A stretch of DNA of 64,000 nucleotides. Origin: Fomes fomentarius. Taxonomy: Eukaryota; Basidiomycota; Agaricomycetes; Polyporales; Polyporaceae. Both the position numbers and the translations under genes were made by a program. The notes under the pieces were generated by a model. That model was not told the DNA's origin, did no database searches, and worked only from the letters and a program-made list of their open reading frames with translations. The stretch's first letter is position 1, and each line of letters opens with the position of its first letter. Below, piece after piece: positions 54,534 through 64,000 of the stretch. Location of the stretch: NCBI GenBank assembly GCA_022606135.1, contig JABYQN010000002.1, positions 2,852,001 through 2,916,000 of the forward strand. The letters run 5' to 3'.

Positions 54534-56781
54534 GCAGACCGCATGCTTGGCCGCTGCTGTCGCGTCAGGCGGGCAGTCAGTCGATATAATTCAAGTTCTT
54601 CATCCGCAGGCTGCGGGCCACGGGCCATTGCTGGTCTGCGGTATTCTCGTGGGGCCACTTATTCCTTGCTACGTTATCTGGTATCCAACCGTTTTCTATC
54701 TGCTCTTCTCTTATAGCTAAAATTGAAACTCACATATGGACTGCTGCATGTATCCGATATCATTAAAGTCTCCTGTAGTCTTCCTCACCCTCATCCTCAT
54801 CTGTTGTACTCGCATCACCTCGCTTTACTATACACACGCTCATATCCTCGTCTCCTCTTACCCTCAGCCCCGGCCTGCACGTCCTCATTCATTCCCACTC
54901 ATTCATTCCCACTCATCCTCCCACTGCTGTAGCTGCATATGACCAACCATTCATGATATGGATGTGCGCACGTACAATCACGACATCTCATACGAGATCT
55001 AGACTCGTCTTCCTCGTAATGTTCAGCCCCTGGTATGCCCGGTGAAATGAACCCCTTGAGGTGCGAAAATGGGCCTTCAACGCGTCTCGGACAGGTGCAT
55101 CAGGCTTACCTATGTTTGTCAACCTAACGCAACGACCCTTGTGAAACTGAGCAAGCTCATCGTTTCTCCAAGATTTCTGGGTGGAGGAAACGACGCGTCC
55201 GTTCCAGTGTAGCGCTGTGCACACTTCGCTCCGTGGCTGTGCATTGATAGTTATCAAGGATGACGGCACGAAATTGGTCTTGACTGACCTGCAAACAAAA
55301 GTGGTTAACGTTGGACGACCGCATGATGTCTGTCCCAGAATCATCGCTTCTGTGTCAAACTGTGTGACTGAGGGCAATCAGGGAAGACACATGCGTTGAA
55401 CGACTGTCATCAGGTGCCAGCAAAGTGTTGACTCGGCACTGGAATTGTACCAAAGAAGCCTTTCATGCTTGGAAGGCTCTAGCAAGTCGAGACTCTTGAA
55501 GCTCTCCGTCTGAGACCGTCTCTATATCCTCCTTGGCCCCTCAATATGATGTAGTACGTTATACATCTCCGTCTCGGGTAACAAACGAAGAGCTGCAGTG
55601 AACCACCAACGACCCTCATCTCAATCGTGTCGTGTTCACCTGTGTTATTTGTACCACAAAAACTCTCTACAGCGACAGTCGTGCCAAGCGTCAGTGCATG
55701 TATAGCGCGTATAGCAAACGTTATACATAAGACCGTGGCGTGACCGTTCGGACGGACTTGGTTGAAGCCGGTTGCAACTATATTATGGCCGGTGCGTGTA
55801 TGTTGTACTAGACGGTAAATAATAGGCCTTCCGAGTGATGAGGGAAGCGATGAAAAATATATAGCGCTGATTCAAGTTCTCTGTTATCCACTGTCGGACA
55901 TGTATGGAGCTGCGTCCGAGTTTGCCCCGCCGAAATTATATCTCGGCCGGATGCTCTGGGGTGCAATGCGAGCCGTTCTGCATGGATGAGCGAGAGCGTT
56001 GACAGTTGTCCTCGCCGCACCGATGATGTGTTTATCGCATGTCTCGAGGTTTTGGGAAGACAACACGCAGTTGTCGTGCCAGTGAGAATCTGGCTTCACC
56101 AGGACATGAGGTGTCAACTGAATGCTCAAGAGTCAAGGCCACTGGCGATCAATACGAAAGGCGTTACGGAGGGCGCTTTAAACCGACGATGCGTCTTATC
56201 ACTTGGCATTTCAGGGCCTTTCTATGAGATGACCATTCAGGCGATGGCATAACCTTCCATGTCTGCCCTTATTGTCCGTCTCATTCTGAATTTTCGTTTG
56301 CCCGCCGTGTCACTGACGACCGCCGCTTTCTCCCGAGATATGTGCTTGAATTTCGTTGCTGTACTTATTACCCAAGCTCGTCTCGGCTGACCTGCAGCCA
56401 AGAATTACTCGTCGGGATCGTTTGTTGGACGATTGTGTGTACTATGTACGGGCACCACTGCAGCTTCTGTGTCAGCGAGCAGTCAAGGATAATTTTCTGG
56501 CTATTGCTGTGTTTGAGGCCTTGAGAGCCAGCAAGGGTCGTATGAGTTGTGATAAATCCACAAGTTCTATCCACCCGGAAAAACGTACGATACTTGAGAG
56601 ATTCAGTCGTCGTTCATGTTGTTGCAGATGGGGTGGGAATCAATATCACTGTCGATGAATGGAAGTATCGTTACATGTTCTCAACCGAAACTTGACCGGA
56701 CGCTCGACGGTGCATAAAGGGCTCTGCTGCGAGGTGAGTAAAGGCAGTTCGGAATCCTCCCCTGAAACTCCTCGTTCCAAC
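54534..56781. other. gene-poor region, 2.2 kb
   Basis: No credible gene. The minus-strand frame near 55377-54988 starts with a TTG and has no motif. It contains CATTCCCACTCATTCATTCCC-type short direct repeats near 54886-54916. No transposon features were found. It lies beside the RNase pair. Confidence 0.5.
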
Positions 56782-57445
56782 ATGAAGCTGTCCTTGGCTG
56801 CCCTCGTACTTGCGTTCACCGTCAACGTCATTGGAGCCCCGCTCAATGACAACGACATCGAGCTTGCGGCTGCCCACAGCTGCACCTGCGCCGGCGCCGC
56901 GAGTAAGCCCTCGCCGCTGGCAGTATGTGCATCGGGGCAGTGATAGCTCACTCTCCCTGTGTAGCCGGCTCGACGGCAGTTTATACCACTACTGAAGTGA
57001 GCAATGGTATTGCTACAGGCCAAGGTGGCAGCTATGGGTGGGTGTCACCGTGCTATCGCAGTCACGAGCGTCGTCCATGCTGAGAACATGTTGTGCTCGT
57101 GTAGTGGCTATCCACACGTCTTCAACAATCGGGAGGTGCGTGCTCCTCCCTTCATAACAGTGTAGTATCGTGCTCACCAGAATCTCTTTCATGTGAATGC
57201 AGGGAATCTCCTTCCCCCTTTGCGGTGGTGCCACATTCATGGAATATCCCATCCGAAAGGGGACATCCTACACCGGTGGCGCCCCTGGTGCCGACCGGGT
57301 CATTTACAACCGTGCCAATGGAAATTTCTGTGGTAAGTCTATGGTTCCGTGCATCAGAAAGCTGGAGTCTGACAATGTCACAGGTTGCATCACTCACAAT
57401 GGAGCTTCTACCGTGAACGGGTTCGTTGCTTGCAGCTGGACCTAA
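56782..57445 (+). CDS. secreted guanyl-specific ribonuclease, RNase T1/N1 family (copy 1)
   Basis: Predicted extracellular endoribonuclease cleaving after G in single-stranded RNA; 138 aa in five exons: 56782-56902, 56965-57037, 57105-57135, 57203-57332, 57384-57445. A signal peptide [19 protein letters not shown] precedes an N-terminal mature part with two Cys (HSCTCAG). The active-site set known for the T1 family is all present: Tyr67 and His69 in [10 protein letters not shown], Glu89 in FMEYPIRK, Arg107 in [11 protein letters not shown], His123 in CITHNGAS and Phe132 in NGFVACSW. Six Cys suggest three disulfides, as in basidiomycete members. A TATA-like CATAAAG lies about 70 bp upstream of the ATG. 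A paralogue follows 590 bp downstream. Active and secreted is inference. Confidence 0.9.
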
Positions 57446-58035
57446 GGCACTGCGGGTCATTGAAACACGTTACGGATTGTGTTGAACCGTGGTGTATCTC
57501 GTAAACGTTGAGAATCGATTGTATCGGAGAATATCGAGAGAAGGAGGTTCAGTAAGACAGCGGCAGCATGGACACACTGAGCATGCCATAAACAGTCTTA
57601 TGCGAAGGCGGTGCAGGAAGTGCATTGCTATCAAGCTTGGTGCATGTGATAGTTGCCACTAGAGTAGTTCTCGTGCAACGTGCGTCCGAGTCGCCACTCG
57701 CCCACATGGATGCATGGAGCTGCAGAAGATAGCCTACCATTGTACCAATTCGATCCCACTTACGTCGATATATTTGCGACCGTTCTTTCCGATGCTTGCC
57801 TTCGGGGCTCACTTTCCTATTGTAGGGCGCGACGCGCGCGTATCTACAACGACGTCTGCGTGGTTGCGGCGAACATGTGGGCCTGTGGGGCGGGTGAATC
57901 TATGTAGCTGTCTGGGAAGATATATAACGGGCCTAGAGAGGGATGAACGGTGAGTTATAAAGGGCTACGGGCAGCAATCTGGCGGGCACCGGTCGCTGGT
58001 ATCCAACCTCCTGTACTGTTCTTCCCGATCCATCC
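57446..58035. other. intergenic region between RNase paralogues, 590 bp
   Basis: Carries a TTATAAAGG sequence at about 57955-57963, roughly 75 bp before the downstream ATG, and a second TATATAA near 57920. No other gene; a plus-strand frame with MELQKIAYHC is not supported. Confidence 0.5.
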
Positions 58036-58639
58036 ATGAAGCTGTCTGCCGTCCTTGTGCTTGTCGCCGTTCTCGTTACTTCCGGTACCGTCGCGCGTGT
58101 TGCGAGGAGGCAATCCGGGGCTTGTGAATGTGCAGGTAAGCTGCAGAACGTGCAGATAGAAGCTAAGATGGATTTATCAACTTATTTCTTCTAGGGAGGA
58201 CGTACACCAGTAACGACGTCTCCAACGCCATTGGAGAAGCCGAAGATGGGGGCGCAGGGTAAGCACAGGTGACAATGAGAAAGTACGTGCAGCTGAGAGA
58301 TTTGCCCACCATAGCGAATATCCTCACCAGTATCACGACTATGAGGTATGGAATACGGACCTCGATCGTTTACTATTCGTTGGGGAAATTGATCAGGATC
58401 CCTCAAGGGCTTTTCGTTCCCATTGTGCTCCGGAGAGTTCTTTGAGTACCCGCTGAAGCACAATGGGATATACACAGGAGGTAGCCCTGGAGCTGACCGC
58501 GTGATATATGACACCGATGGGGATTTCTGCGGTTAGTCTCGCGCAACACCCGGTCTGCTTGTCACTTACTGAAACGTTCGCAGCGTGTCTTACGCACACT
58601 GGAGCGAGCGGAAACAACTTCGTAGAATGTGATTTTTGA
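58036..58639 (+). CDS. secreted guanyl-specific ribonuclease, RNase T1/N1 family (copy 2)
   Basis: Second family member, 124 aa in five exons: 58036-58135, 58195-58258, 58315-58345, 58408-58531, 58584-58639. The signal peptide is MKLSAVLVLVAVLVTSGTVA, with a basic VARR before the mature CECA motif that could be a processing site. Active residues are all present: Tyr57 and His59 in EYPHQYHDYE, Glu78 in FFEYPLKH, Arg96 in [11 protein letters not shown], His111 in LTHTGASG and Phe119 in NNFVECDF. Six Cys match copy 1 in place. Intron phases (1, 2, 0, 1) and the 31-nt third exon are the same as copy 1, which argues for a tandem duplication. The third intron uses a CAAG acceptor, chosen because it restores the aligned EGFSF. 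Confidence 0.9.
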
Positions 58640-58771
58640 AGGTCACCGATCAAGTCCGAGGGCGAACACAATGCATTCGCAGCTGAGTGATGGTGCGGAA
58701 GGCAGTCTCTCGTAGGGCATGTCATGTATTGGCATGATGCGATAGAAGGCATATGGATACAGTATGATACA

Positions 58772-59646
58772 TCAGTACTGAAGACGGAACATGAACTGGA
58801 AACTGTACTGCTTGGTGTCAGGGTCCCAGTGGGACCAGTTCCAATAGCCGGCATCGTCGGACTCGTCCTCGATTTCCCGAGCAGGGATACGGAATGCTAT
58901 TGTCTCGTATGGCTCAGCAGCCACCTATCGTGCTTATGAGTGGATGCATACTATGTAATCATGGGATACTCACGATGAGATACTGATAGGCTTTGTTGGG
59001 AGGCTCCCTCTTCTGCTCCCACGCACTCATGAACCGCCGACGAGGAATCACTCCCGGTTTGATTTGTGGAAGGTGTACCTGTACCATCATACCCTCTTTG
59101 CCAGTGTCCCGATCCCTAACCTTTGTGACACGGTAACCGGGACGTCCAATCTTCAGAAAGACCTTTTTGTGGACACTCTGCTGAGTTGGCGCAATCATGA
59201 GCTGTGTCTCTTTGAGGTCGCGCGCTGCTCTGCGCGCGAGGTTGGTCTGGTGCTTCTTCCCCTGCGTGTGAGCAAGGTAGGAGCCCTCATTGGTGTGAAG
59301 TGTGAGACAAAGACGGCACTCGAGGGAGCCAAGATGGTTGCGGAGGATGTAGGGGTCCTTGAGCGGTGTTAGGGAACCATTGATCACTTGTCCCCGGGAT
59401 GCCACACACCTTTGCCAGATCAATAGTCTCCAACGCAAGCTTCCTCAACCGCTCCCGCCTGTCGACATTGGTCTCAGACGCACCAGCGACACCACCACCA
59501 CCGAACTTCGAACCAACACGGTTCTGGATGACAACGCTTCAGACATGTGTCCGAGAATCCCCAACATGCGTATAGCGCACCTGATAATCTGCGGATAGAT
59601 GTGAGCTTAGTGTGAGTAAAAAGGATGTGCTACAGAACGCACCCAT
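58772..59646 (-). CDS. PRP11: splicing factor 3A subunit 2 (Prp11/SF3a66)
   Basis: Component of U2 snRNP needed for prespliceosome assembly. Five exons: 59646-59643, 59588-59581, 59523-59410, 59357-58974, 58924-58772, 220 aa with exact phase. The N-terminus MDYQNRVGSKFGGGGVAGAS is conserved and is built from a four-base exon (ATGG) and an eight-base exon (59588-59581). The matrin-type C2H2 finger is in CRLCLTLHTNEGSYLAHTQG with KKHQTN following. The SF3a2 core includes KIGRPGYRVTKVRDRDTGKE and YQYLIVAAEPYETIAFRIPA, then NWSHWDPDTKQYSFQFMFR. Ends at FRLQY without the long proline-rich tail of mammals, as in fungi. Divergent from RRP5. Confidence 0.95.
59581..59588 (-). other. PRP11: 8-nt microexon of PRP11
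   Basis: The eight bases ATTATCAG, read on the minus strand, are bounded by TCCGCAG before and GTGCGC after. Together with the four-base first exon they encode MDYQ, and the next exon starts NRVGSKFGG. Without this exon the conserved start of the protein is lost. Confidence 0.85.
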
Positions 59647-59960
59647 CTCGGTCTCTAGGGACAGTAACGAAAGTGCGAGTCAGGTCGGTGTGGCGATGGA
59701 GGCACCAAGAGCGAGTCGTCGCCGGTTGGCGCTCCCCAGTGCCAGTGACAGTCAGACGGTCACAGTGAGATCTCGATCTCCGATCAATCCAGGGCGGCAA
59801 AATTTGGCTCGCTTGAAGAGTGAACGACATCTGTGGTCCTCACTTACTTGCCTCCGACTGCGCTGACAGCCTTCTACCTCTCTGTATACCTTCGTTCCGC
59901 TTGGCGACGTGCTCCATCTCTCCCTGCTCTGAATAAAAGTCCACACAGACGTCGCGCAAC
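59647..59960. promoter_or_regulatory. divergent promoter of PRP11 and RRP5, 314 bp
   Basis: Compact shared upstream space for two essential RNA-processing genes. No TATA box found on either strand. It has an AGATCTCGATCTCCGATC-type near-palindrome near 59769-59785, of unknown meaning. Confidence 0.5.
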
Positions 59961-62900
59961 ATGGCTGCCGGAAAGAAGCGCGTTCTGGAGGAGACGTCGG
60001 GCAATCCCAAAGCTAAGAAGTCCAAGACCGAGGAGAAGCCCAGGGACAAAGCACAGCCCAAACCGCAACATTTATCTGCTCTGGTTGCAGATGACATTGA
60101 CTTTCCTCGGGGCGGTGGTACTAGCTTGACTCCCCTCGAAGTTAAGACCTTGCGTGCGGAGGCAGCGAAGGAAGCAGACAAGGAGCTGTTTGCTGTGCGT
60201 CTCGTCACTCAACATGTATATGTATGCATACCTTTAATGAGTTGTGCAGGATTCTGTTGCTACGGAGGCAAAACCAACAAACCGCAGGAGAAAGTCAGAC
60301 GTGCACGGTACGACCAAGAGTTCGACGAAGGAGAGCAAGAAGGTCGGGATCAGGATAGAGCACCTGAACTACAAGGTACGTTCGATGGACGGACACCATG
60401 TAGCTAGTCTCAACTCCTTCTAGCGAGCCGTTGTAGGAATGAAGATAATTGGTCAAGTCTTCGCCGTGGAACCCCTCGCATTAATTGTGTCTCTCCCCAA
60501 TCAACTCTTCGCGCATGTCCCCATCACAAACATCTCCATCCAACTTACCCATGCGCTGGAGACCATGGAAGAGGCGGAGGTGGACCCCTCCGACGAAGAA
60601 GACGATGACGCTTCTCCGTCCCGCGTTCCTGATCTCTTTGAACTCTTCCAGCCGGGTCAGTATGTTCGTGCTGTGGTCACGGCTATCCATGCGCCCGGTG
60701 CAACCGACGTGTCTGGCTTGGGTCGGGCACGAGATGAGGTGCAGAAGGCTAGTAGGAGGATAGAGTTGAGCCTCGTACCGGAGAAGGTAAACGAGGGCGT
60801 AGCGAAGAGCGACCTACGAACCGGATTTGTGCGTATACTGAATCAATGTTATACAAGCATGCAAAGTTCACAAACATTTAGACGTTATCTGCAGCCGTCA
60901 AGAGCGTGGAAGACCATGGGTACATCCTCGACCTCGGTATCCCGGACGTTTCCGGTTTTCTGTCGTTCAAGGATGCTCAGAAGGGGCCCTTTGACTGTGA
61001 ACAGAAACTGCATGTAGGGAGGCTGCTAGACGTCACGATCTCGAAGCTGTCTGGAAACGGTCGGACGTGTAACGTTTCAGTTGACTCCAAGACGCTTGCG
61101 ACTGCCTCGGTATGTCTCCTGCGGATTGTCACTGCGTTTAATGCTCATACATGATCTACAGTTGACTGAAATTAGTAGCGTCACTTCGATTGTTCCCGGC
61201 GCACTGCTACAGTCTCTCATTACGGCCATTCAGCCGGATGGCCTTATCCTGCAAGTCCTCGGTTATTTCGATGGCACAGTGGACCAGTTTCACCTACTCC
61301 CGGGTGGTCCAGAGGAACACTACAAGGTCGGACAGAAAATTAAGGCACGAGTGCTCTATGACATCAGCCCTTCTACTCCCCCCCGCTTCGCTCTCTCATT
61401 AGCCGATCACGTCATCAAGTATACGTCGAAGACGTCCTCATCCTCGGACGCGACGGCGGATCTGCGAGAGGCATACCCCATTGGCACTGTTCTCGGGGCA
61501 GTGAAAGTGACGAGAGTCGAGAGTGAGCGTGGGCTCATCGTGGACGTAGGATCCGGCATCGAAGGCTTTGTGCACGTTCGTGTTCCGTGGAATCGACCAC
61601 GATATATTTGCTGACTATCCCTCATAGATTTCGCAATTCTCAGACGAGCATGTGCCCACATTATCAGCGACGTCCGGTGCGTGGAAGGCTGGGACGGTGC
61701 ATCAGGCGCGAGTCACTGGCTACTACCCGCTGGACGGCATCCTGCAACTGTCGTTAAGAGCGTCCGTTCTTGCCCAAAAGTTCCTTCAGGTCGCCGACGT
61801 CCAAGTCGGTGAGGTTATAAAGGGTACAGTGAAAAAGCTCACAAGCAACGCGCTCTTCGTCTCGATCTCAGGGAACGTGGACGCTGTTATCTGGCCCAAT
61901 CACTATGCGGACATCACATTGAAGCATCCACAAAAGCGTTTCAAGCCTGGCAGCAGTGTCAAATGCCGAGTATGTCGCACATAATTGACGATCGCCCTCG
62001 GTGCAGCTCATGTTGATATCCACTGAGGTACACGTCGTGGACCCCGAGCGAAAGCGGGTCGCCTTGACCGCGAAGAAGACACTGGTCGAATCTAATCTGC
62101 CCATCATATCACAGTTGAGCGATGCGCAAGTCGGTGTAGTGACACACGCGGTGGTATTCAAGGTCTCCGACAAGAGCTTGCAAGTTGAATTCTACAACAA
62201 CGTGAAGGCAATTGTGCCGGCACGCGAGGCAAGGTCAGTAATACATTTTGTACCCAAATTCGTTATTGAGTGCTCCTTCACCCAGCGAGACTGTGATTAC
62301 TTCGTTGTCGTCCGCGTTCCCCATAGGAAAGCCAGTGCAGGTCCGCATTATTGCTGTGGACGCAGAGACGTCGCGTATAATCGCCAGCATCCGACAAGCC
62401 TCACCCAACTTCAAATCAGCAATCACCGACATCAGCGGAGTAGACATTGGCGACATCGTCGAGGGAACAATATCCGACATTCGCAAGGATAAGGCTGTTG
62501 TCACTTTGCAGCCTACTCAGGTCACCGCCCTCTTGTCCCTCAACAACCTGGCCAACCGTCGAGAGGTGTCCGTGGCACAACTTCGATCAACGCTCAAGGC
62601 CGGTGAGAAGCTACAAGACCTAGTTGTCACTTCCAGGAATCCTGAGAAGGGGTTTGTCTTGGTCGCCACAAAGCCCAAGCAGAAGGAGCAGCTTCTGCAG
62701 AAGAGTCAGCTCTCGATCGACACAGTCCAACCTGGACAGCTCGTCGGTGGCCGCGTTCTGCGGCACACCCGCCACGGTGCACTCGTCAAGCTCACAAATT
62801 CAATCATCGGCCTCCTCCACCCGACTGACGCATGTGACGACTATGAGAATGGCAAGCCATTCCCTGTGATTGATTCGGTCTTGAAGGCGGCTGTGCTTGC

Positions 62901-64000
62901 GGTGGACAAGGAGAAGCGCCAGCTGACACTGTCCACACGGATGTCGCGACTCTTCCCCGGGCAGAATAAGCCTATCGTTGACCGCGAGATTACGAGCTTG
63001 GAAGGCCTGAAAGAGGGTGAGACAATCCAAGGTTTCATCAAAAGTGTCGCGGAACACGGTCTCTTCGTTACTTTGGGTCGCGACATTGACGCACGGGTTC
63101 AGATCAGAGAACTCTTCGACGACGTGAGTGCGGGTTCAGTCTCCTTCACGATCGCGTAATAACGCATATATCAGTATGTGAAGGATTGGAAGAGTCGCTT
63201 CTCAGCCAACCAGCTTGTCAAGGGTCGGGTGTTGAGGTACGAACTCTACACAAGCATGTATATTTGCTTCTACTGACCCATCATCCCAGTGTCAATCTTG
63301 AGAAGAAGCAGATTGAGTTGTCTTTCCGTTCGGGCGATCTCAAGCGAGATAATCATGCGCAGCTTTCCCTTTCGGATTTCAGCGAAGGTCAGAAGGTGGA
63401 TGGCCGTGTCAAGAGGGTGGAAGAGTACGGTCTCTTCATTGAGATCGAAGGCTCAAAACTGAGCGGGCTATGTCACAAGTCTGAGGTACGCCCTCTCGGT
63501 ATCTCAGCTGTGCCGTAGCGTTCCTAACTTTCATAAAGCTATCTGACAACAAAGACGGGGATGTAACATTGGCACTGCGCAGCTTTCGGGAAGGCGACAA
63601 GGTCAAGGCCGTCATCCTGTCTATTGATTCAGAGAAGCGTCGTATATCATTCGGGCTCAAGCCGTCCTATTTCGAGGAGAAGGACTTTGAGTTCGAGGAA
63701 CCTGGCGACTCGGATGAAGGAGACGGACAGCGTTCATCTCCGGCTTACGGCGTCGTCGAGGACTCGGATGAAGAGTCCGATGCTGCGGAGGATACTGACG
63801 AGGATGCCGCGGACGATGGTTCGGACTCCGAAGACTCCGAAGGCGAAGCCCCTGCGATGGATGTTGACTTTACGCTGGACGTCCAGAAGCCTATCGCGAG
63901 TGCTACCTCTACTGCACCGACGGACGCCCTTCGCATAGCAGGTGGCTTCCAATGGTCCGCGCCTAACTTGGCAGAAGACGTCGAGATGGGCTCTGACGAT
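59961..64000 (+). CDS. RRP5: Rrp5, S1-repeat ribosome biogenesis factor (3' end outside window)
   Basis: Rrp5 (Pdcd11) is required for both 18S and 5.8S/25S rRNA maturation through S1 RNA-binding repeats and a C-terminal HAT/TPR part. Eleven exons visible: 59961-60194, 60250-60375, 60424-60828, 60882-61109, 61162-61575, 61628-61969, 62028-62233, 62286-63123, 63175-63236, 63290-63485, 63539-64000. All phases agree and the donors are canonical. The N-terminus MAAGKKRVLEETSGNPKAKK is basic, then several S1 repeats appear, for example GMKIIGQVFAVEPLALIVSL, KSVEDHGYILDLGIPDVSGF, GEVIKGTVKKLTSNALFVSI and KVDGRVKRVEEYGLFIEIEG. The last exon ends in an acidic linker with DEESDAAEDTDEDAADDGSD and then GFQWSAPNLAEDVEMGS. 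The HAT repeats lie past the window edge. Confidence 0.94.

Noticed and set aside
54988..55377. 129-codon frame on the minus strand
   Set aside because: Begins with TTG, which is not a normal nuclear start in fungi, and shows no motif.
1..64000. Search for transposons, CRISPR arrays, rRNA and a biosynthetic gene cluster
   Set aside because: No terminal inverted repeats, transposase or reverse transcriptase motifs, spaced repeats or core biosynthetic enzymes were recognised by eye. The single oxygenase and acetyltransferase are not adjacent to any synthase.

Overview
The window is nuclear DNA from a filamentous basidiomycete, most likely an agaricomycete and perhaps a polypore. The grounds are short spliceosomal introns (about 42-131 nt, mostly 50-60), dense mixed-strand gene packing, and protein families typical of that group. 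The species is inferred, not shown. Starts and splice sites were chosen by reading the sequence, and the summed coding length of nearly every model is divisible by three. Seven genes carry two or fewer introns, many carry five to ten.

Layout. 1-2535: partial VTA1 (ESCRT) divergent from a short-chain dehydrogenase. 2671-9738: a long arrestin-fold protein, a two-part GNAT-like acetyltransferase and POP3 (RNase P/MRP). 10263-15353: dCMP deaminase DCD1 convergent with TTI1 (TTT complex). 15638-22775: ABZ1 (aminodeoxychorismate synthase, with one missing base in a G run), a 2-oxoglutarate oxygenase, UBC12 and NOP6. 22891-28977: SED5, a GPD1 with a mitochondrial-type leader, and an ankyrin/CCCH protein. 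29559-39102: bifunctional purine enzyme ADE5,7 and two large low-complexity proteins of unknown function. 40325-44483: a fungal apolipoprotein N-acyltransferase-like membrane enzyme, a tiny metallothionein gene and mitoribosomal mS23. 44625-54533: proteasome RPN5, an F-box protein, SLD2 and a proline-rich Pal1-like protein. 54534-58639: a gene-poor accessory patch with two tandem secreted RNase T1-family genes. 58772-64000: SF3A2/PRP11 (with an 8-nt exon) divergent from RRP5, which runs off the right edge.

How the genes fit together. Most are housekeeping genes and no operon-like or biosynthetic cluster is evident. Three (ABZ1, ADE5,7, DCD1) feed folate, purine and thymidylate metabolism but are dispersed. 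The accessory content is the RNase pair and the metallothionein. I saw no transposon, CRISPR array, tRNA or rRNA. I did not find a convincing undescribed multi-gene system. The most notable items are the unusual small exons (3, 4, 8 and 9 nt), the ABZ1 frameshift, the RNase tandem duplication, the GPD1 leader and the Lnt-like enzyme.
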